Of a stretch of DNA of 64,000 nt, positions 17,789-27,497 are shown in pieces. Below the pieces are notes generated by a model that made no database searches, had not been told where the DNA came from, and was given only the letters and a program-made list of their open reading frames with translations. The position numbers and the translations under genes are program-made. Each line of letters opens with the position of its first letter. Within the stretch, counting starts at the first letter, position 1. The DNA comes from Rossellomorea arthrocnemi (GTDB lineage: Bacteria > Bacillota > Bacilli > Bacillales > Bacillaceae_B), in NCBI RefSeq assembly GCF_904424705.1, contig NZ_CAJGBF010000002.1, positions 310,001 to 374,000 on the forward strand. The letters are read 5' to 3'.

Positions 17789-18967
17789 TTATCGAATTTT
17801 AGGATGAAAGACCCATTTTTTTCGTTGAGTAAGCAACATGAAAAGAAAGATATTAATCATTGATAAAACAAATGAAATGATAAACATATGTGTGGGAGCT
17901 TCTCTCCACACGCCAAATGCAATCGGACCCAAAGCCACTCCGCCGAATCTCACAGCTCCATAAAGGCTGACAACGATCCCTCTTTCATGTTCAGGTACGC
18001 TACTGGTGATAAATGTATTAATGACAGGAAGCATCAAACCTAACCCCGCAAAACTTACCGTAATTAAAAACATCAAAAATCCTAAGGATGATAAAAAGAT
18101 TAATACGCCCAACGGGAAAGCCATTGTAATGATTCCATATTTCATATATGTCCACCCTAATTCCTCATCCGTCTTCAGCCTTTTCCCACACCAGTAAGAA
18201 CAAATCGTCATCGACCCGAGGGGGAAAATAAACGAGAACCCTTTAAAAAACCCATCAATTTGAAAAGTATTTTCAATGTGGTAGGAAAGATAGAAGAGAA
18301 TGCCGAATAATAAAAATAAGCCTGTCCCCCCAATGGCATAAAGAGGAATCAACAGACGTCCCTTTGACATAAAGATGGAGGTGAACGCTTTTTTGTCCAT
18401 TTTATGAACAGCCTTTTTAGAATCAACCATACTTCTTAAACCAAGTAAGATCACTGTGGATAAAACCGGGAACACCCAAAAGGACTGATTCCAGAGAACA
18501 AGTTGGGCAAGAGTGGCACCAGTAAGTGGAGCAACCACCTTGCCGATACCATTGAACACCTCCAAGGAACCAAGCATCCTTGAACGCTCCTGCCCTTGAT
18601 AAAGATCACCGATCAACGCCATGGCAAGAGGAGTCGTCCCGGCTGCTCCAACACCTTGTAATCCTCTACCAAGCATAAATAGACTAACGATCCCTCCGCT
18701 GACGATACAAAGGACACTTCCAAGAATCATAATCCATAATGAAATACTGATGATACGTTTTCGCCCATAACGGTCGGACAACCCACCCGCAAACGGAATG
18801 ACAAGCGCTGCGGGAATCGTAAATGAACTTAAAATGAATCCTGACCATCCGCCACTCAAATGCAAATCTGCTTCAATACTTGGAAGGATGGGAATAAGCA
18901 TGGAATTCCCCAGTACCATCAGTATGGGCAGTAAACCGATTACAAATGGGAGAAGCTTATCTTTCAT
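17789..18967 (-). CDS. MFS efflux transporter, DHA1 type
   Basis: A 392-residue transporter with 12 predicted helices. Motif A is GGLSDRYGRKR at about 61-71, and the helix 4-5 region GRGLQGVGAAGTTPLAMALI carries the antiporter motif C pattern. These place it among drug:H+ antiporters; the substrate cannot be told. AAGGAG precedes the ATG at 18967. It stands alone between yqgB and yqfZ and is not part of the conserved Bacillus gene order, so it is probably a lineage-specific insertion. Confidence 0.85.
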   Translation of the reverse strand: MKDKLLPFVIGLLPILMVLGNSMLIPILPSIEADLHLSGGWSGFILSSFTIPAALVIPFAGGLSDRYGRKRIISISLWIMILGSVLCIVSGGIVSLFMLGRGLQGVGAAGTTPLAMALIGDLYQGQERSRMLGSLEVFNGIGKVVAPLTGATLAQLVLWNQSFWVFPVLSTVILLGLRSMVDSKKAVHKMDKKAFTSIFMSKGRLLIPLYAIGGTGLFLLFGILFYLSYHIENTFQIDGFFKGFSFIFPLGSMTICSYWCGKRLKTDEELGWTYMKYGIITMAFPLGVLIFLSSLGFLMFLITVSFAGLGLMLPVINTFITSSVPEHERGIVVSLYGAVRFGGVALGPIAFGVWREAPTHMFIISFVLSMINIFLFMLLTQRKKWVFHPKIR

Positions 18968-19025
18968 GTTTTACAACTCCTTCATTTGACCATTCAGACA
19001 TCAAACTAAGCGGGAGGAAATATAG

Positions 19026-19394
19026 ATGAAAAGAATGGCTGTTTTCTTTGGTATTATCATTCTTCTCTACAGTGTTTATTATGATTTAAATAAAGGAACG
19101 TTAAGGCTTCTTTATAAAGAAGCCACCGTCGCAACCGCACAACCCCAGGAGAAGGTGGATCAAAGGCAATCGCCTGAAGACTCAGCTGAAAAAGAAAAGA
19201 CTCCTTCCTCTCTTTCTTATGTGGAGATGGAAGTAAAACCGGGTGATACAGTTCTGAGTCTTGTGGAGGACCTCCTTGATGGATCCATACCAGTCTCGAT
19301 TGATCGGGTGATTTCAGACTTTGAAGAATTGAATGAGGTTCCCCCGGCCAAAATCCAAATTGGGAAAACCTACAAGATACCGAATTATCAATGA
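19026..19394 (+). CDS. yqfZ: LysM-like membrane-anchored protein YqfZ
   Basis: A 122-residue protein with an N-terminal membrane anchor or signal (4-17), a charged low-complexity linker (about 35-62), and a degenerate LysM fold at about 66-121: YVEMEVKPGDTVLSLVEDLL then FEELNEVPPAKIQIGKTYKIP. The domain suggests contact with peptidoglycan on the outer face. It lies immediately before ispG, as yqfZ does in B. subtilis. GGGAGG precedes the ATG. Confidence 0.75.
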   Translation: MKRMAVFFGIIILLYSVYYDLNKGTLRLLYKEATVATAQPQEKVDQRQSPEDSAEKEKTPSSLSYVEMEVKPGDTVLSLVEDLLDGSIPVSIDRVISDFEELNEVPPAKIQIGKTYKIPNYQ

Positions 19395-19508
19395 TATAGC
19401 CATGCAATAAACACCTATTTCTTGTCATTTCACACAAAACACTGTTACAATAGCTTCGTATTAACTATAATGAAACTTTGAGAACCTTTCTAAAGGAGCG
19501 AATTACAC

Positions 19509-20624
19509 TTGAGTGAAATTATACATCGTTCAAAAACACGTCCGGTCAAAGTCGGCGATTTAACTATCGGCGGTAATAACGAACTTGTCATCCAAAGTAT
19601 GACTACAACAAAAACACATGATGTTGAAGCAACGGTTAAAGAAATTCTACGTCTCGAAGAAGCAGGATGCCAGGTCGTCAGAGTTGCTTGCCCAGATGAA
19701 CGTGCAGCAGATGCCATTGCTGATATTAAGAAACAAATCAATATACCTCTTGTTGTCGATATACATTTTGACTATAAATTAGCCTTGAAAGCCATTGAAG
19801 GCGGCGCTGATAAAATCCGGATCAATCCTGGAAATATCGGTCGCCGTGAAAAGGTCGAGGCTGTTGTCAAAGCAGCGAAAGAAAAAGGTATCCCGATTCG
19901 AATCGGGGTAAACGCAGGAAGCCTGGAACGAAAAATCCTGGAGAAATACGGTTACCCTACGGCTGATGGTATGGTGGAAAGCGCACTTCATCACATTAAA
20001 ATTCTTGAGGACCTTGATTTCCATGACATCATCGTATCCATGAAAGCTTCTGATGTGAACCTGGCAATCGAGGCATACACAAAAGCGGCCAAAGCATTTG
20101 ACTACCCTCTTCATCTGGGGATCACTGAATCAGGTACACTTTTTGCAGGAACAGTAAAGAGTGCTGCAGGCCTTGGTGCAATTCTAAGTCTCGGGATCGG
20201 TAATACCCTTCGCATTTCCTTGAGCGCGGACCCTGTCGAAGAAGTCAAAGTGGCGAGAGAATTATTAAAATCATTTGGATTATCATCAAATGCCGCTACG
20301 CTGATCTCGTGCCCGACGTGCGGCCGTATTGAAATTGACTTGATATCAATTGCCAACGAGGTGGAAGAATACATTTCAACTATTAAAGCACCGATCAAAG
20401 TGGCTGTCCTTGGATGCGCAGTGAACGGTCCTGGTGAAGCCAGAGAGGCTGATATCGGAATTGCCGGTGCCCGGGGGGAAGGACTCCTATTCCGGAAAGG
20501 AAAAACGGTCCGTAAAGTACCTGAAGAGACAATGGTGGAAGAACTGAAGAAAGAAATTGACAAGATTGCTGAAGAATACTTCGCAAAGCAGGAAGCTGAA
20601 AAGAAAGAACAGGAGCAAGTCTAA
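19509..20624 (+). CDS. ispG: 4-hydroxy-3-methylbut-2-enyl diphosphate synthase (IspG)
   Basis: Catalyses the penultimate step of the MEP isoprenoid pathway, converting MEcPP to HMBPP with a [4Fe-4S] cluster. Cluster ligands are seen at Cys268, Cys271 (SCPTCGR), Cys303 ([10 protein letters not shown]) and Glu310. The TIM barrel start [13 protein letters not shown] is typical. The 371-residue length is normal, with a charged tail. The start is TTG at 19509 with AAAGGAG ten bases upstream. The last pathway step, ispH, lies about 10 kb away in this window. Confidence 0.97.
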   Translation: MSEIIHRSKTRPVKVGDLTIGGNNELVIQSMTTTKTHDVEATVKEILRLEEAGCQVVRVACPDERAADAIADIKKQINIPLVVDIHFDYKLALKAIEGGADKIRINPGNIGRREKVEAVVKAAKEKGIPIRIGVNAGSLERKILEKYGYPTADGMVESALHHIKILEDLDFHDIIVSMKASDVNLAIEAYTKAAKAFDYPLHLGITESGTLFAGTVKSAAGLGAILSLGIGNTLRISLSADPVEEVKVARELLKSFGLSSNAATLISCPTCGRIEIDLISIANEVEEYISTIKAPIKVAVLGCAVNGPGEAREADIGIAGARGEGLLFRKGKTVRKVPEETMVEELKKEIDKIAEEYFAKQEAEKKEQEQV

Positions 20625-20632
20625 TCGAATGA

Positions 20633-20672
20633 TGAAAAAGAGGGCCGATCAAAGATCAGCCCTCTTTTCATG
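20633..20672 (+). terminator. Terminator of ispG
   Basis: GAAAA(A)GAGGGC pairs with GCCCTCTTTTC around a loop of about 12; the arm ends supply the T-run. It lies nine bases after the ispG stop. Confidence 0.85.
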
Positions 20673-20713
20673 GTTTCCTGAAACGCTCCCAATTTCAAGA
20701 ATAACGATTTATT

Positions 20714-21097
20714 TTAAAAGAACGGCAGTACAAATAATCCTACGATTATCGATACGGCCCCAATTCCAATTGCCCAGGCACCAAGCATTTCTGCTCCCCG
20801 GCGTCTTGCCACAAACCCAAGGACAATCCCAGCTGCCCCCATAATGACCGGGAGGATAAATAAGGAAAGAATGGATAGGGCAAGTGCAGAGTATCCTAAC
20901 ACACGACCCGATGTTGTCGTATCTTCGGCAGCATCATGTTCAAAGTCGCGGCTGACATTCATTGGAGCAGCAATTTCTGCTGCTGTTTCTTCACGATAAT
21001 CATTTCTATCCACATCTGTTTCCGGATTGTCGTAATACACGTCGATATCTTGAAGATTTCGATCAACGCTGTTTAATTCGCGTCGTTCATCATTCAT
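20714..21097 (-). CDS. yqfX: Small membrane protein YqfX
   Basis: A 127-residue protein with an acidic soluble N-terminal half and two C-terminal membrane helices separated by the basic GFVARRRGAE loop. Function is unknown. ATG at 21097 is used because GAGGG lies eight bases upstream; an in-frame ATG five codons earlier lacks a ribosome site. The position between yqfW and ispG and the hydrophobic C-terminus match B. subtilis YqfX. Confidence 0.75.
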   Translation of the reverse strand: MNDERRELNSVDRNLQDIDVYYDNPETDVDRNDYREETAAEIAAPMNVSRDFEHDAAEDTTTSGRVLGYSALALSILSLFILPVIMGAAGIVLGFVARRRGAEMLGAWAIGIGAVSIIVGLFVLPFF

Positions 21098-21112
21098 ACA
21101 GCAATCCCTCAC

Positions 21113-21660
21113 TTTCTGTGTTTGGGAGCCTTCTTATTGTGTGTCAGTTTGCCTTTTTTACTATGCTAATCTTTGTCATTTTTGTTATCTCCAAATTTCC
21201 ATGACGGGCCATCTGCTTGAATATTTTCTGATGCAAGTTAGAATCTTTTTTATTTAATTCTTTTGGTAATGTTTGTTGCTCCTTCAAGAAGTGTGTAGTA
21301 GTTGAGTTCCGAATCCACAAGCCCGCTTTTTGCTCCAATCAACTTTCGAAGCATGTATGCTTGAAGAGATAAATAGCGACAAATTTTTGATAACCGACCT
21401 CATATTTTGGATAAAGATAATATCATTTATAGAAAAAGATGTTCTCTTTTGGATTGTTCCTTGACACCTTTTAGCTCTGCCCCGAAAGCGAAGCTGAGGA
21501 GGCTCGGCCGTTCGTCCGCGGAAAGCGAAGCGGTTCCACACACCATCTTAGCACACATTATTTGGCAGAGCGTTGAAATGGTAAGCCTCAATAGAAAACA
21601 TCATTTATTTAAAGGACAGAAATGTGATAAACTTGAAGGAGTTTTTATAAAGAGGAGCAT
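21113..21660. other. Long intergenic region with remnants of the GC-rich palindromic repeat
   Basis: No gene is supported in these 550 bases. Two pieces of the dispersed palindromic repeat are visible: GCTCCAATCAACTTTCGAAG at 21333-21352 (identical to the end of the copy near 39690) and GAGGAGGCTCGGCCG...CCGCGGAAAGCGAAGCGG at about 21493-21534. They look like two decayed halves. Confidence 0.55.
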
Positions 21661-21668
21661 GATAAAGA

Positions 21669-22244
21669 ATGAAACGTTTTGGAATCGATATCGATGGGAC
21701 AGTTACGTCACCCGAATCTTTACTGCCTCACATAAATGAACATTTTCAATTGAAATTAACCTTACAAGACATCACCCAATACGAATTGACAGAGGTTTTG
21801 GACATTTCTCCTCAAACCTTTGGTAAATGGTTTACAGAAGCAGAACCGGTTATCTACAAAGAATCTCCCCTTGCTCCCGGAGCGAAAATGATCTTGGATC
21901 AATGGAAAGAAAAACATGAGCTTTATTTCATCAGTGCAAGAAGAACGGACCTTATCCAAATAACGAAAGAATGGTTCAATGCACAAGACCTTATGTATCA
22001 CCATATTGAATTAATCGGGTCCCACGATAAAATATCCACTGCTAAAAAACACGACGTCGACATCTTTTTTGAAGATAAACACGATAATGCAGTGGCTATT
22101 TCAGAAGAACTGTCCATTCCGGTGCTATTATTCAACACGCCCTATAATCAGAAGCCGATTCCGGAAGGAGTCATCCGTGTGAATAATTGGATGGAAGCGG
22201 ATGAGTGGGTCCTGCACTGGCTTAAACAACAAAGTCAATCATAG
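21669..22244 (+). CDS. yqfW: Putative 5'(3')-deoxyribonucleotidase-like HAD phosphatase YqfW
   Basis: A 191-residue HAD-superfamily protein. Motif I DIDGTVT is at 7-13 (two aspartates flanking IDG), motif II is the Ser of FISARRT, and motif IV is FFEDKHDN. These fit the NT5C-type nucleotidase branch that removes phosphate from nucleoside monophosphates, but the true substrate is unknown. GAGGAG lies upstream of the ATG. Its position near zur and yqfX matches B. subtilis yqfW. Confidence 0.8.
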   Translation: MKRFGIDIDGTVTSPESLLPHINEHFQLKLTLQDITQYELTEVLDISPQTFGKWFTEAEPVIYKESPLAPGAKMILDQWKEKHELYFISARRTDLIQITKEWFNAQDLMYHHIELIGSHDKISTAKKHDVDIFFEDKHDNAVAISEELSIPVLLFNTPYNQKPIPEGVIRVNNWMEADEWVLHWLKQQSQS

Positions 22245-22247
22245 AAA

Positions 22248-22327
22248 GAAGACCTGGCAAAAGTGTTTAGTTGAATAAACCCGAACTAACAATGAATTCA
22301 AGAGTTCATTGTTAGTTCGGGTTTTTA
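22248..22327 (+). repeat. Terminator-like dispersed repeat, copy 2 (variant stem)
   Basis: Leader CCTGGCAAAAGTGTTTAGTT, then a 19-20 bp hairpin (arms at 22277-22296 and 22305-22323, core CCCGAACTAACAATGAA) and TTTTT. Leader matches the copies at 17570 and 60077, but the stem sequence differs on both arms. It follows the yqfW stop by three bases. Confidence 0.75.
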
Positions 22328-22370
22328 TTAGTATTGTTCCAAAATGCCCGTTGAGTTATTAGTGTGTTCC

Positions 22371-22490
22371 AGCGTTTGATTGGAGTGCAAGACGAAGACT
22401 ACTGGGGGAAGAGTAGCTGATGTGAGACCCCGGAGGCAAAGCCAGGGAGGCTCACGGGCTCCCCGCGGAAAGCGGAGTCTTGCACGGAAG
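22371..22490 (+). repeat. GC-rich palindromic intergenic repeat
   Basis: Outer arms GTGCAAGAC (22385-22393) and GTCTTGCAC (22477-22485) enclose GTGAGACCCCGGAGG and CCGCGGAAAGCGG. TTGATTGGAGTGCAAGACG and the internal blocks recur near 59940 (inverted) and 39567-39692 (inverted). Confidence 0.75.
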
Positions 22491-22567
22491 TCATTAGCGC
22501 TATTAAAAGTTTTCTGAAATGTTCGTCTTTTGGTTGCGGTCTTTTGGTTTTATCCCAAGCTCTTCCT

Positions 22568-22930
22568 CTATCCCTTGTGAAACAAGGATTTAAATTGTTC
22601 CACGCGCTTCCTGTTCACTTTGAAATCATAATACCCTAAGCGTGAGCCCGATTTAAAATGCAAAAGGTTTGTATTCTCATCAATATAAAGTTCCAGGTCA
22701 TCCTTGAACTTCAACCACTTGGATGTGAAGACCCCATGCACATAATGCGTCTGCTCTTCCTTGATTTCTACACGTTCAAATTGATTCAAGGTCATGTGTA
22801 TTCTTGCTTTCGTTTCTTCCAATCCCCCGCTTATGGGAAGAGGGGCGATTCGGTGGTAAGATGAAAGATCTATGGTACTCACGCAGTTTTTTTTATTCGT
22901 TGGGCAATGTGTAAAAGGGACCGAATCCAT
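22568..22930 (-). CDS. DUF1499 family protein
   Basis: A 120-residue soluble protein recognised from the DUF1499 pattern: CPTNKKNCVST near the start, HRIAPLPI at about 26-33, a central strand HYVHGVFTSKWLKFKDDLELYID, and the end SGSRLGYYDFKVNRKRVEQF. Function is not established for the family. GAGGAG lies upstream of the ATG at 22930. It is monocistronic, between repeat DNA and zur, and is not part of the conserved Bacillus block. Confidence 0.8.
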   Translation of the reverse strand: MDSVPFTHCPTNKKNCVSTIDLSSYHRIAPLPISGGLEETKARIHMTLNQFERVEIKEEQTHYVHGVFTSKWLKFKDDLELYIDENTNLLHFKSGSRLGYYDFKVNRKRVEQFKSLFHKG

Positions 22931-23009
22931 GGCTACATCTCCTCTATATTCCTTCTATATACCCGCTTTTTCCCTCCATTATACAAGATTAAACACTGGA
23001 AGATAGAAG

Positions 23010-23036
23010 AAAAAAGAGACCCCATAAGGGATCCCT
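23010..23036 (-). terminator. Terminator of the znuC-znuB-zur operon
   Basis: AGGGATCCC pairs with GGGGTCTCT (two G-T pairs) and is followed by T6 on the minus strand. The first arm overlaps the zur stop codon. Confidence 0.75.
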
Positions 23037-23451
23037 ATTGACATTGCGGGCATTTACCATATATTTCGAATTTATGTCCTGAAATATCATACCCGGTTTC
23101 TGCTAAATTTTCTTTCAACACTTCCATTGGACATGTATGGATTTCTTTCGTTTTCCCACAGTCCATACAAATAAAGTGATGATGATGGTGGGTACTTTCA
23201 CACATGATCCGGAAATGTCTTTCACTGGATAATTCCGTTTCTTCCAGTATCCCAAGTTCAACGAACAGACTTAAATTTCGATAGATGGTATCGAAACTTA
23301 AACCAGGGTAATCTTCTTTCATGAAATCCAATACGTCCCTGGCCGTTAAATATTTATTTGAGCTTGAAAACAGTTCTAGTAACTGCTCCCGTTTTCCTGT
23401 ATGCTTATATCCTTTTGCTTTTAACAGATCCATTGCTTCCGTTACATTCAA
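23035..23451 (-). CDS. zur: Zinc uptake regulator Zur (Fur family)
   Basis: A 138-residue Fur-family repressor. The winged helix is at about 1-75 with recognition helix [12 protein letters not shown] (52-63). The dimer and metal domain has a His run at 88-92 and two CxxC pairs, CMDC (95-98) and CPQC (134-137), that hold the structural zinc. The gene sits at the yqfV/zur position and is co-transcribed with a zinc-type ABC transporter, so zinc sensing is the best reading over Fur or PerR. It probably represses its own operon through the site at 25121-25141. Confidence 0.93.
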   Translation of the reverse strand: MNVTEAMDLLKAKGYKHTGKREQLLELFSSSNKYLTARDVLDFMKEDYPGLSFDTIYRNLSLFVELGILEETELSSERHFRIMCESTHHHHHFICMDCGKTKEIHTCPMEVLKENLAETGYDISGHKFEIYGKCPQCQ

Positions 23452-23454
23452 TCT

Positions 23455-24309
23455 CTACACCTCACCTATAGAAGAATGACTCGATCTTAATTTCTTTATC
23501 ACTATTGTTATGAGAAGAATCAAAATGGCCGTAAGAACAATCGTTCCACCCGGGGCAAGATTCAAATAGAAAGCACTGACAAGTCCGATGATCACGGAAA
23601 TCTCCCCGAATAATAGGGAATATCCGATCGTCTGCTTGAAGCCATTCGCAATCCTGATACTTGCAGCAACCGGCAACGTCATTAATGACGATACCAGGAG
23701 AATGCCCACAATGCGCATGGAAGCGGCAATGACAAGGGCCACCATAATCATAAAGATAAAGTGGATTGCCTTCGCAGGTATCCCTGATGCCTTTGCATGA
23801 TCCTCATCGAATGATAAGAGGAACAATTCTTTATACAATAAGACAATCACGCCGATGACAAGGAGACTGATTCCACCAATCAGATACAAGTCCCCCCTGC
23901 TGACTGCACTGACGCTCCCAAATAAATAACTGAATAAATCCGTGTTGAAACCGTCTGCCAGTGAAATGAATATGACCCCTATCCCGATTCCACCGGATAG
24001 GATGATCGGAATCGCAAGCTCCTGGTAATGCTTATATACCATCCGTAATCGTTCAATGAATAAAGAGCCCATTACAGAGAATGCCATTCCAAAGTAGAGT
24101 GGATTCAATCCTGAAAATGCAGGTACCATTTTACTCAAATACAGACTAGCCGCAATACCGGATAGGGTGACATGACTCAGGGCATCTGCAATGAGAGAAA
24201 GTCTCCTTACCACGATGAATGCCCCCAGTAACGGGGCGATGATCCCGATGAGTATTCCTGTCAGAAATGCATTTTGTAAAAATTCATATTGAAAAATAGC
24301 TTGAAGCAT
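23455..24309 (-). CDS. znuB: Zinc ABC transporter permease ZnuB
   Basis: A 284-residue ABC-3 family permease with about eight hydrophobic segments. Family landmarks include FIVVRRLSLIADALSHVTLSG near residue 35 and LLSFDEDHAKASGIP near 165. It moves zinc (or manganese) across the membrane using ZnuC. It ends three bases before zur and starts 18 bases after znuC. No ZnuA binding protein gene is present in the window. Confidence 0.92.
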   Translation of the reverse strand: MLQAIFQYEFLQNAFLTGILIGIIAPLLGAFIVVRRLSLIADALSHVTLSGIAASLYLSKMVPAFSGLNPLYFGMAFSVMGSLFIERLRMVYKHYQELAIPIILSGGIGIGVIFISLADGFNTDLFSYLFGSVSAVSRGDLYLIGGISLLVIGVIVLLYKELFLLSFDEDHAKASGIPAKAIHFIFMIMVALVIAASMRIVGILLVSSLMTLPVAASIRIANGFKQTIGYSLLFGEISVIIGLVSAFYLNLAPGGTIVLTAILILLITIVIKKLRSSHSSIGEV

Positions 24310-24327
24310 TTTCTTCCCTCCGATCGA

Positions 24328-25104
24328 TCATGAATGATGATGTTCATGCTCATGATTCAAAAAATGTACATCATGACCATAAAAAGAGGAAAGCTGACTT
24401 TCTTTGAGCTTTTCAAACTCTTCTGTTTTGCCATGGAAATGTAAATGTTTATTTAAGCAGGCAACATGTGTCACCTTGTTTGAAATTGATCCGATGTCAT
24501 GGGTGACCAAAACGAGTGTAATCCCCAAATCTTTATTCAACGTTTCTAACATTTCATAAAAATTTTGGACGTTCCGGCTGTCTACCCCCACTGTAGGTTC
24601 ATCCAGGATCAATACATCAGGATGACTGACCAGGGCTCTTGCGATGAATACTCTCTGCTGCTGACCTCCTGATAATTCCCCAATATTCCGTTTGGCAAAC
24701 TCGCTCATGCCGACAGACTCGATTGCTTCATACACATCTTGCTTGTATTTCGATGAAACGCGCTTGAACAATCCAGCCTTTTTGGCCAGCCCACTGGCCA
24801 CTACTTCATACACCGTTGCCGGAAATCCTGTGTTAAAGCTGTTTGCCTTCTGAGAAACAAATCCTATACGATGCCATTGTTTGAATTTATGCTGCTGAAT
24901 ACCGAACAACTCGATCTTCCCATGCTTCACCCGCAGTAAGCCGAGAATAAGCTTTAATAGAGTAGATTTTCCAGAACCGTTCGGACCCACGATCCCAAGA
25001 AAAGCACCCCTTGGTATGCTTAGGTTAATATCCTCGAGCACTCTTTCACGCTCATATCGGAAATTTACATCTTTTATTTTAATCACTGCATTTGTCGTAT
25101 CCAT
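24328..25104 (-). CDS. znuC: Zinc ABC transporter ATP-binding protein ZnuC
   Basis: The ATPase of the zinc importer (258 residues). Walker A GPNGSGKST is at 40-48, the signature is LSGGQQQR, Walker B is DVLILDEPTVGVD, and the H-loop is LVTHD. The C-terminus is histidine-rich (HVHFLNHEHEHHHS), which fits metal handling. It is the first gene of znuC-znuB-zur, and its leader carries a Zur box. Confidence 0.93.
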   Translation of the reverse strand: MDTTNAVIKIKDVNFRYERERVLEDINLSIPRGAFLGIVGPNGSGKSTLLKLILGLLRVKHGKIELFGIQQHKFKQWHRIGFVSQKANSFNTGFPATVYEVVASGLAKKAGLFKRVSSKYKQDVYEAIESVGMSEFAKRNIGELSGGQQQRVFIARALVSHPDVLILDEPTVGVDSRNVQNFYEMLETLNKDLGITLVLVTHDIGSISNKVTHVACLNKHLHFHGKTEEFEKLKESQLSSFYGHDVHFLNHEHEHHHS

Positions 25105-25120
25105 TTCAATTCATCTCACT

Positions 25121-25185
25121 TTATAAGAATCATTACGATTTAAAAGTACAAATGGTAGTATACAGGATGTATGAGCAATTGTAAA
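25121..25185 (-). promoter_or_regulatory. SigA promoter and Zur box of znuC-znuB-zur
   Basis: On the minus strand TTTACA (25180-25185), a 17-base spacer and TATACT (25157-25162) form a near-ideal SigA promoter. Just downstream, 25121-25141 matches the B. subtilis Zur operator AAATCGTAATNATTACGATTT: one ten-base half is perfect and the other matches five of ten. The operator covers about +9 to +30, suiting repression by zinc-loaded Zur. Confidence 0.82.
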
Positions 25186-25204
25186 TGATTCGGTTCATCA
25201 TTCA

Positions 25205-25227
25205 AAAAAGACCGCCCCAAAGGCAGT
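25205..25227 (-). terminator. Terminator of yqfU
   Basis: GACTGCC pairs with GGCGGTC (one G-T pair) around a TTTGGG-type loop and is followed by T6 on the minus strand. Confidence 0.85.
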
Positions 25228-25257
25228 CCAGTATGGTTTAGATTTAATATTCGTGCT

Positions 25258-26139
25258 TCAATGAATGGCAGATTTGAAACGTGCACCCTTTGTTTCCTGG
25301 GTACTCATGATCGTAATGAATGCATTCGAATCCACATCCGACACAATCGATTTTAATTTTGTTACCTCTAGCCTGGTGACCACGACGTATATAACTTCTT
25401 TGTCGTTGTCCGTATAGCCGCCACGTCCTTTTAACATGGTCGTTCCCCTGCCAAGTCTTTGCAAGATCGCATCCGAGACATCAAGATAATGATCCGAAAC
25501 GATGATAACGGCTTTTGTTTCATCCATCCCCTGAATGACTGTATCAATGGTTTTGAAGGCAATATAATAAGTCATGACCGAATACATGGCTTCCTCGATA
25601 CCAAAGACAAATGCAGCCCAGCCGAAAATGAAAATATTCATGAACATGACAAACTCCCCGACGGAGAATGGCAATTTCTTTGTCAAAAGGATTCCAAGAA
25701 TCTCGGTTCCATCCAACGACCCTCCATGACGGATTACAAGCCCAACACCAACTCCAAGAATCAATCCTCCGAAGACAGTTGCCAGAATCTCTTCGGTTAC
25801 GAATGGGTCCATATGATGAAGAAGACTTTCAATGATCGCCAACGCGACGATGGCAAACAGGGAAGATACAACAAACGTCTTCCCGATCTGTTTGTAGCCG
25901 GAATACATAAACGGAAGATTTAATAGTACAAGCAGCGTTGAAAAATTCAGAAAAGGGATTGAATCGGAAACCAAATAATCCAGGATCAGTGAAATACCGA
26001 TGATCCCCCCATCAATGATATTATTGGGTACGAGAAACAGCTCAATCGACACAGCGGCGAGTCCCGCTCCAATCGTAATAAAAAACAGACGGTATATAAA
26101 ATGGAGGGAGCTTTCTTTCTTATGTACTCTTTGAGTCAT
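25258..26139 (-). CDS. yqfU: YitT family membrane protein YqfU
   Basis: A 293-residue protein with five or six N-terminal membrane helices ([20 protein letters not shown] is the typical first conserved block) and a soluble C-terminal DUF2179 domain from about 215 ([29 protein letters not shown]). Function is unknown; the C-terminal fold is PII-like. ATG at 26139 is preferred, with AAAGGA eight bases upstream, over an in-frame GTG seven codons earlier. It matches B. subtilis yqfU in position. Confidence 0.88.
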   Translation of the reverse strand: MTQRVHKKESSLHFIYRLFFITIGAGLAAVSIELFLVPNNIIDGGIIGISLILDYLVSDSIPFLNFSTLLVLLNLPFMYSGYKQIGKTFVVSSLFAIVALAIIESLLHHMDPFVTEEILATVFGGLILGVGVGLVIRHGGSLDGTEILGILLTKKLPFSVGEFVMFMNIFIFGWAAFVFGIEEAMYSVMTYYIAFKTIDTVIQGMDETKAVIIVSDHYLDVSDAILQRLGRGTTMLKGRGGYTDNDKEVIYVVVTRLEVTKLKSIVSDVDSNAFITIMSTQETKGARFKSAIH

Positions 26140-26228
26140 AATCCATTCCTTTCCTTTCACTTATTTTAAAATAAAAGTGTCACTTTCTTGATGTGAGATA
26201 CATATGTATCAGTTGAGGAGTGATAAAC

Positions 26229-26483
26229 ATGAAGCTTTTACAAAATGTGATTAATCATAAAATCAATCATATTACGAATGATGAGTTATTAAAGTATGCC
26301 AAACAATATAATATTTCACTGACGTCCCAGCAGGCAACAAGCATCGTTTCAAGCGTGAAAGGAAAAAACATCAATATCTTTGATGATGCTAAGAGAAGCA
26401 GGTTAGTGAAAAATCTTGCCAAGGTCATAGGTCCTGCCAAGGCAAAGGAAATCAATCAGCTCTTTTTGCAGCTCATCCGATAG
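26229..26483 (+). CDS. yqfT: DUF2624 protein YqfT
   Basis: An 84-residue, entirely helical-looking basic protein of the DUF2624 family (NQLFLQLIR end, ISLTSQQATSIV centre). Function is unknown. ATG at 26229 is chosen because GAGGAG lies eight bases upstream; a GTG three codons earlier would sit on the ribosome site. Like B. subtilis yqfT it lies beside nfo, here in convergent orientation. Confidence 0.8.
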   Translation: MKLLQNVINHKINHITNDELLKYAKQYNISLTSQQATSIVSSVKGKNINIFDDAKRSRLVKNLAKVIGPAKAKEINQLFLQLIR

Positions 26484-26487
26484 TAAA

Positions 26488-26530
26488 GAAAGAGGAGGCG
26501 TCCTCAATTCTTGAGAAATGACCTCCTCCA
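26488..26530. terminator. Probable bidirectional terminator between yqfT and nfo
   Basis: GAGGAGGC and GACCTCCTC form a hairpin with an inner CTCAA/TTGAG stem between the convergent genes. T-runs are weak, so confidence is moderate. Confidence 0.5.
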
Positions 26531-26534
26531 CGCT

Positions 26535-27428
26535 TTACTGATTCAATATTTTCGACAATACCTCTTCATCAAAAGTTTGATTTCGGAGCATTTCGATTTC
26601 GAACTTGTAAGGAGGTTTTTTATTTTTCTTATCTTCTCCTACATACGGAGTTTCCAGAATTTTAGGAACCTCTTTGAGCTGTGGATGATGCACAATATAA
26701 TTCAGTGCTTTGAATCCAATATGACCGAACCCCAGGTTTTCATGTCGATCCTTGCTTGCTCCCCGTTCATTCTTACTATCATTAATGTGAAGCACTTTTA
26801 AGCGATCGACGCCTACGATTTTATCAAATTCTTCCAATACACCATCAAAATCTTCTACAATATTATACCCTGCATCATGTGTATGACATGTATCAAAGCA
26901 GACGGAAAGGCGGTCATTCAGTTCTACTCCGTTGATGATTTGAGCTAATTCCTCAAATGATCTGCCACATTCGGAACCTTTTCCAGCCATTGTTTCCAGC
27001 GCAATTTGAACTTTATGGTCTTTGGTCAAAACCTCATTCAGACCTTCAATGATTCTCTCAATACCCTTGTCTGCTCCCGCACCGACGTGTGCACCCGGGT
27101 GGAGGACAATTTGCCCTGCCCCCAGAGCTTCCGTGCGCTCGATTTCAGAGCGTAGGAAATTAACTCCCAATTCGAATGTAGCCGGGTTGGTCGTATTGCC
27201 GATGTTAATGATATAAGGGGCATGCACGACGATGTCCTCTATTCCATTTTCTTTCATGTGAGCAAGACCCGCTTCAATATTCAGGTCTTCGATCTTTTTT
27301 CTTCTTGTGTTCTGTGGCGCACCTGTATATATCATGAAGGTATTCGCACCATACGAAACAGCCTCTTCACTTGAAGAGAGTAACATGTTTTTTCCACTCA
27401 TGGAAACATGGGATCCAATCTTAACCAT
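26535..27428 (-). CDS. nfo: Endonuclease IV (AP endonuclease)
   Basis: Cleaves DNA 5' to abasic sites in base excision repair, using three zinc ions in a TIM barrel. Conserved landmarks are [14 protein letters not shown] at the start, [48 protein letters not shown] and [22 protein letters not shown], which hold the His, Glu and Asp ligands. From the ATG at 27428 the length is 297, the usual Bacillus value; AGGAG lies nine bases upstream. It matches B. subtilis yqfS. Confidence 0.97.
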   Translation of the reverse strand: MVKIGSHVSMSGKNMLLSSSEEAVSYGANTFMIYTGAPQNTRRKKIEDLNIEAGLAHMKENGIEDIVVHAPYIINIGNTTNPATFELGVNFLRSEIERTEALGAGQIVLHPGAHVGAGADKGIERIIEGLNEVLTKDHKVQIALETMAGKGSECGRSFEELAQIINGVELNDRLSVCFDTCHTHDAGYNIVEDFDGVLEEFDKIVGVDRLKVLHINDSKNERGASKDRHENLGFGHIGFKALNYIVHHPQLKEVPKILETPYVGEDKKNKKPPYKFEIEMLRNQTFDEEVLSKILNQ

Positions 27429-27497
27429 TCTTCTCAACTCCTAAGAAATTCTCTCTTTATTGTATCGAATGTGGACATATGAATCACGTTCAACCAC

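Noticed and set aside
21407..21739. 110-residue plus-strand ORF before yqfW
   Set aside because: It crosses repeat remnants and overlaps the true yqfW start in another frame; no ribosome site or family features.
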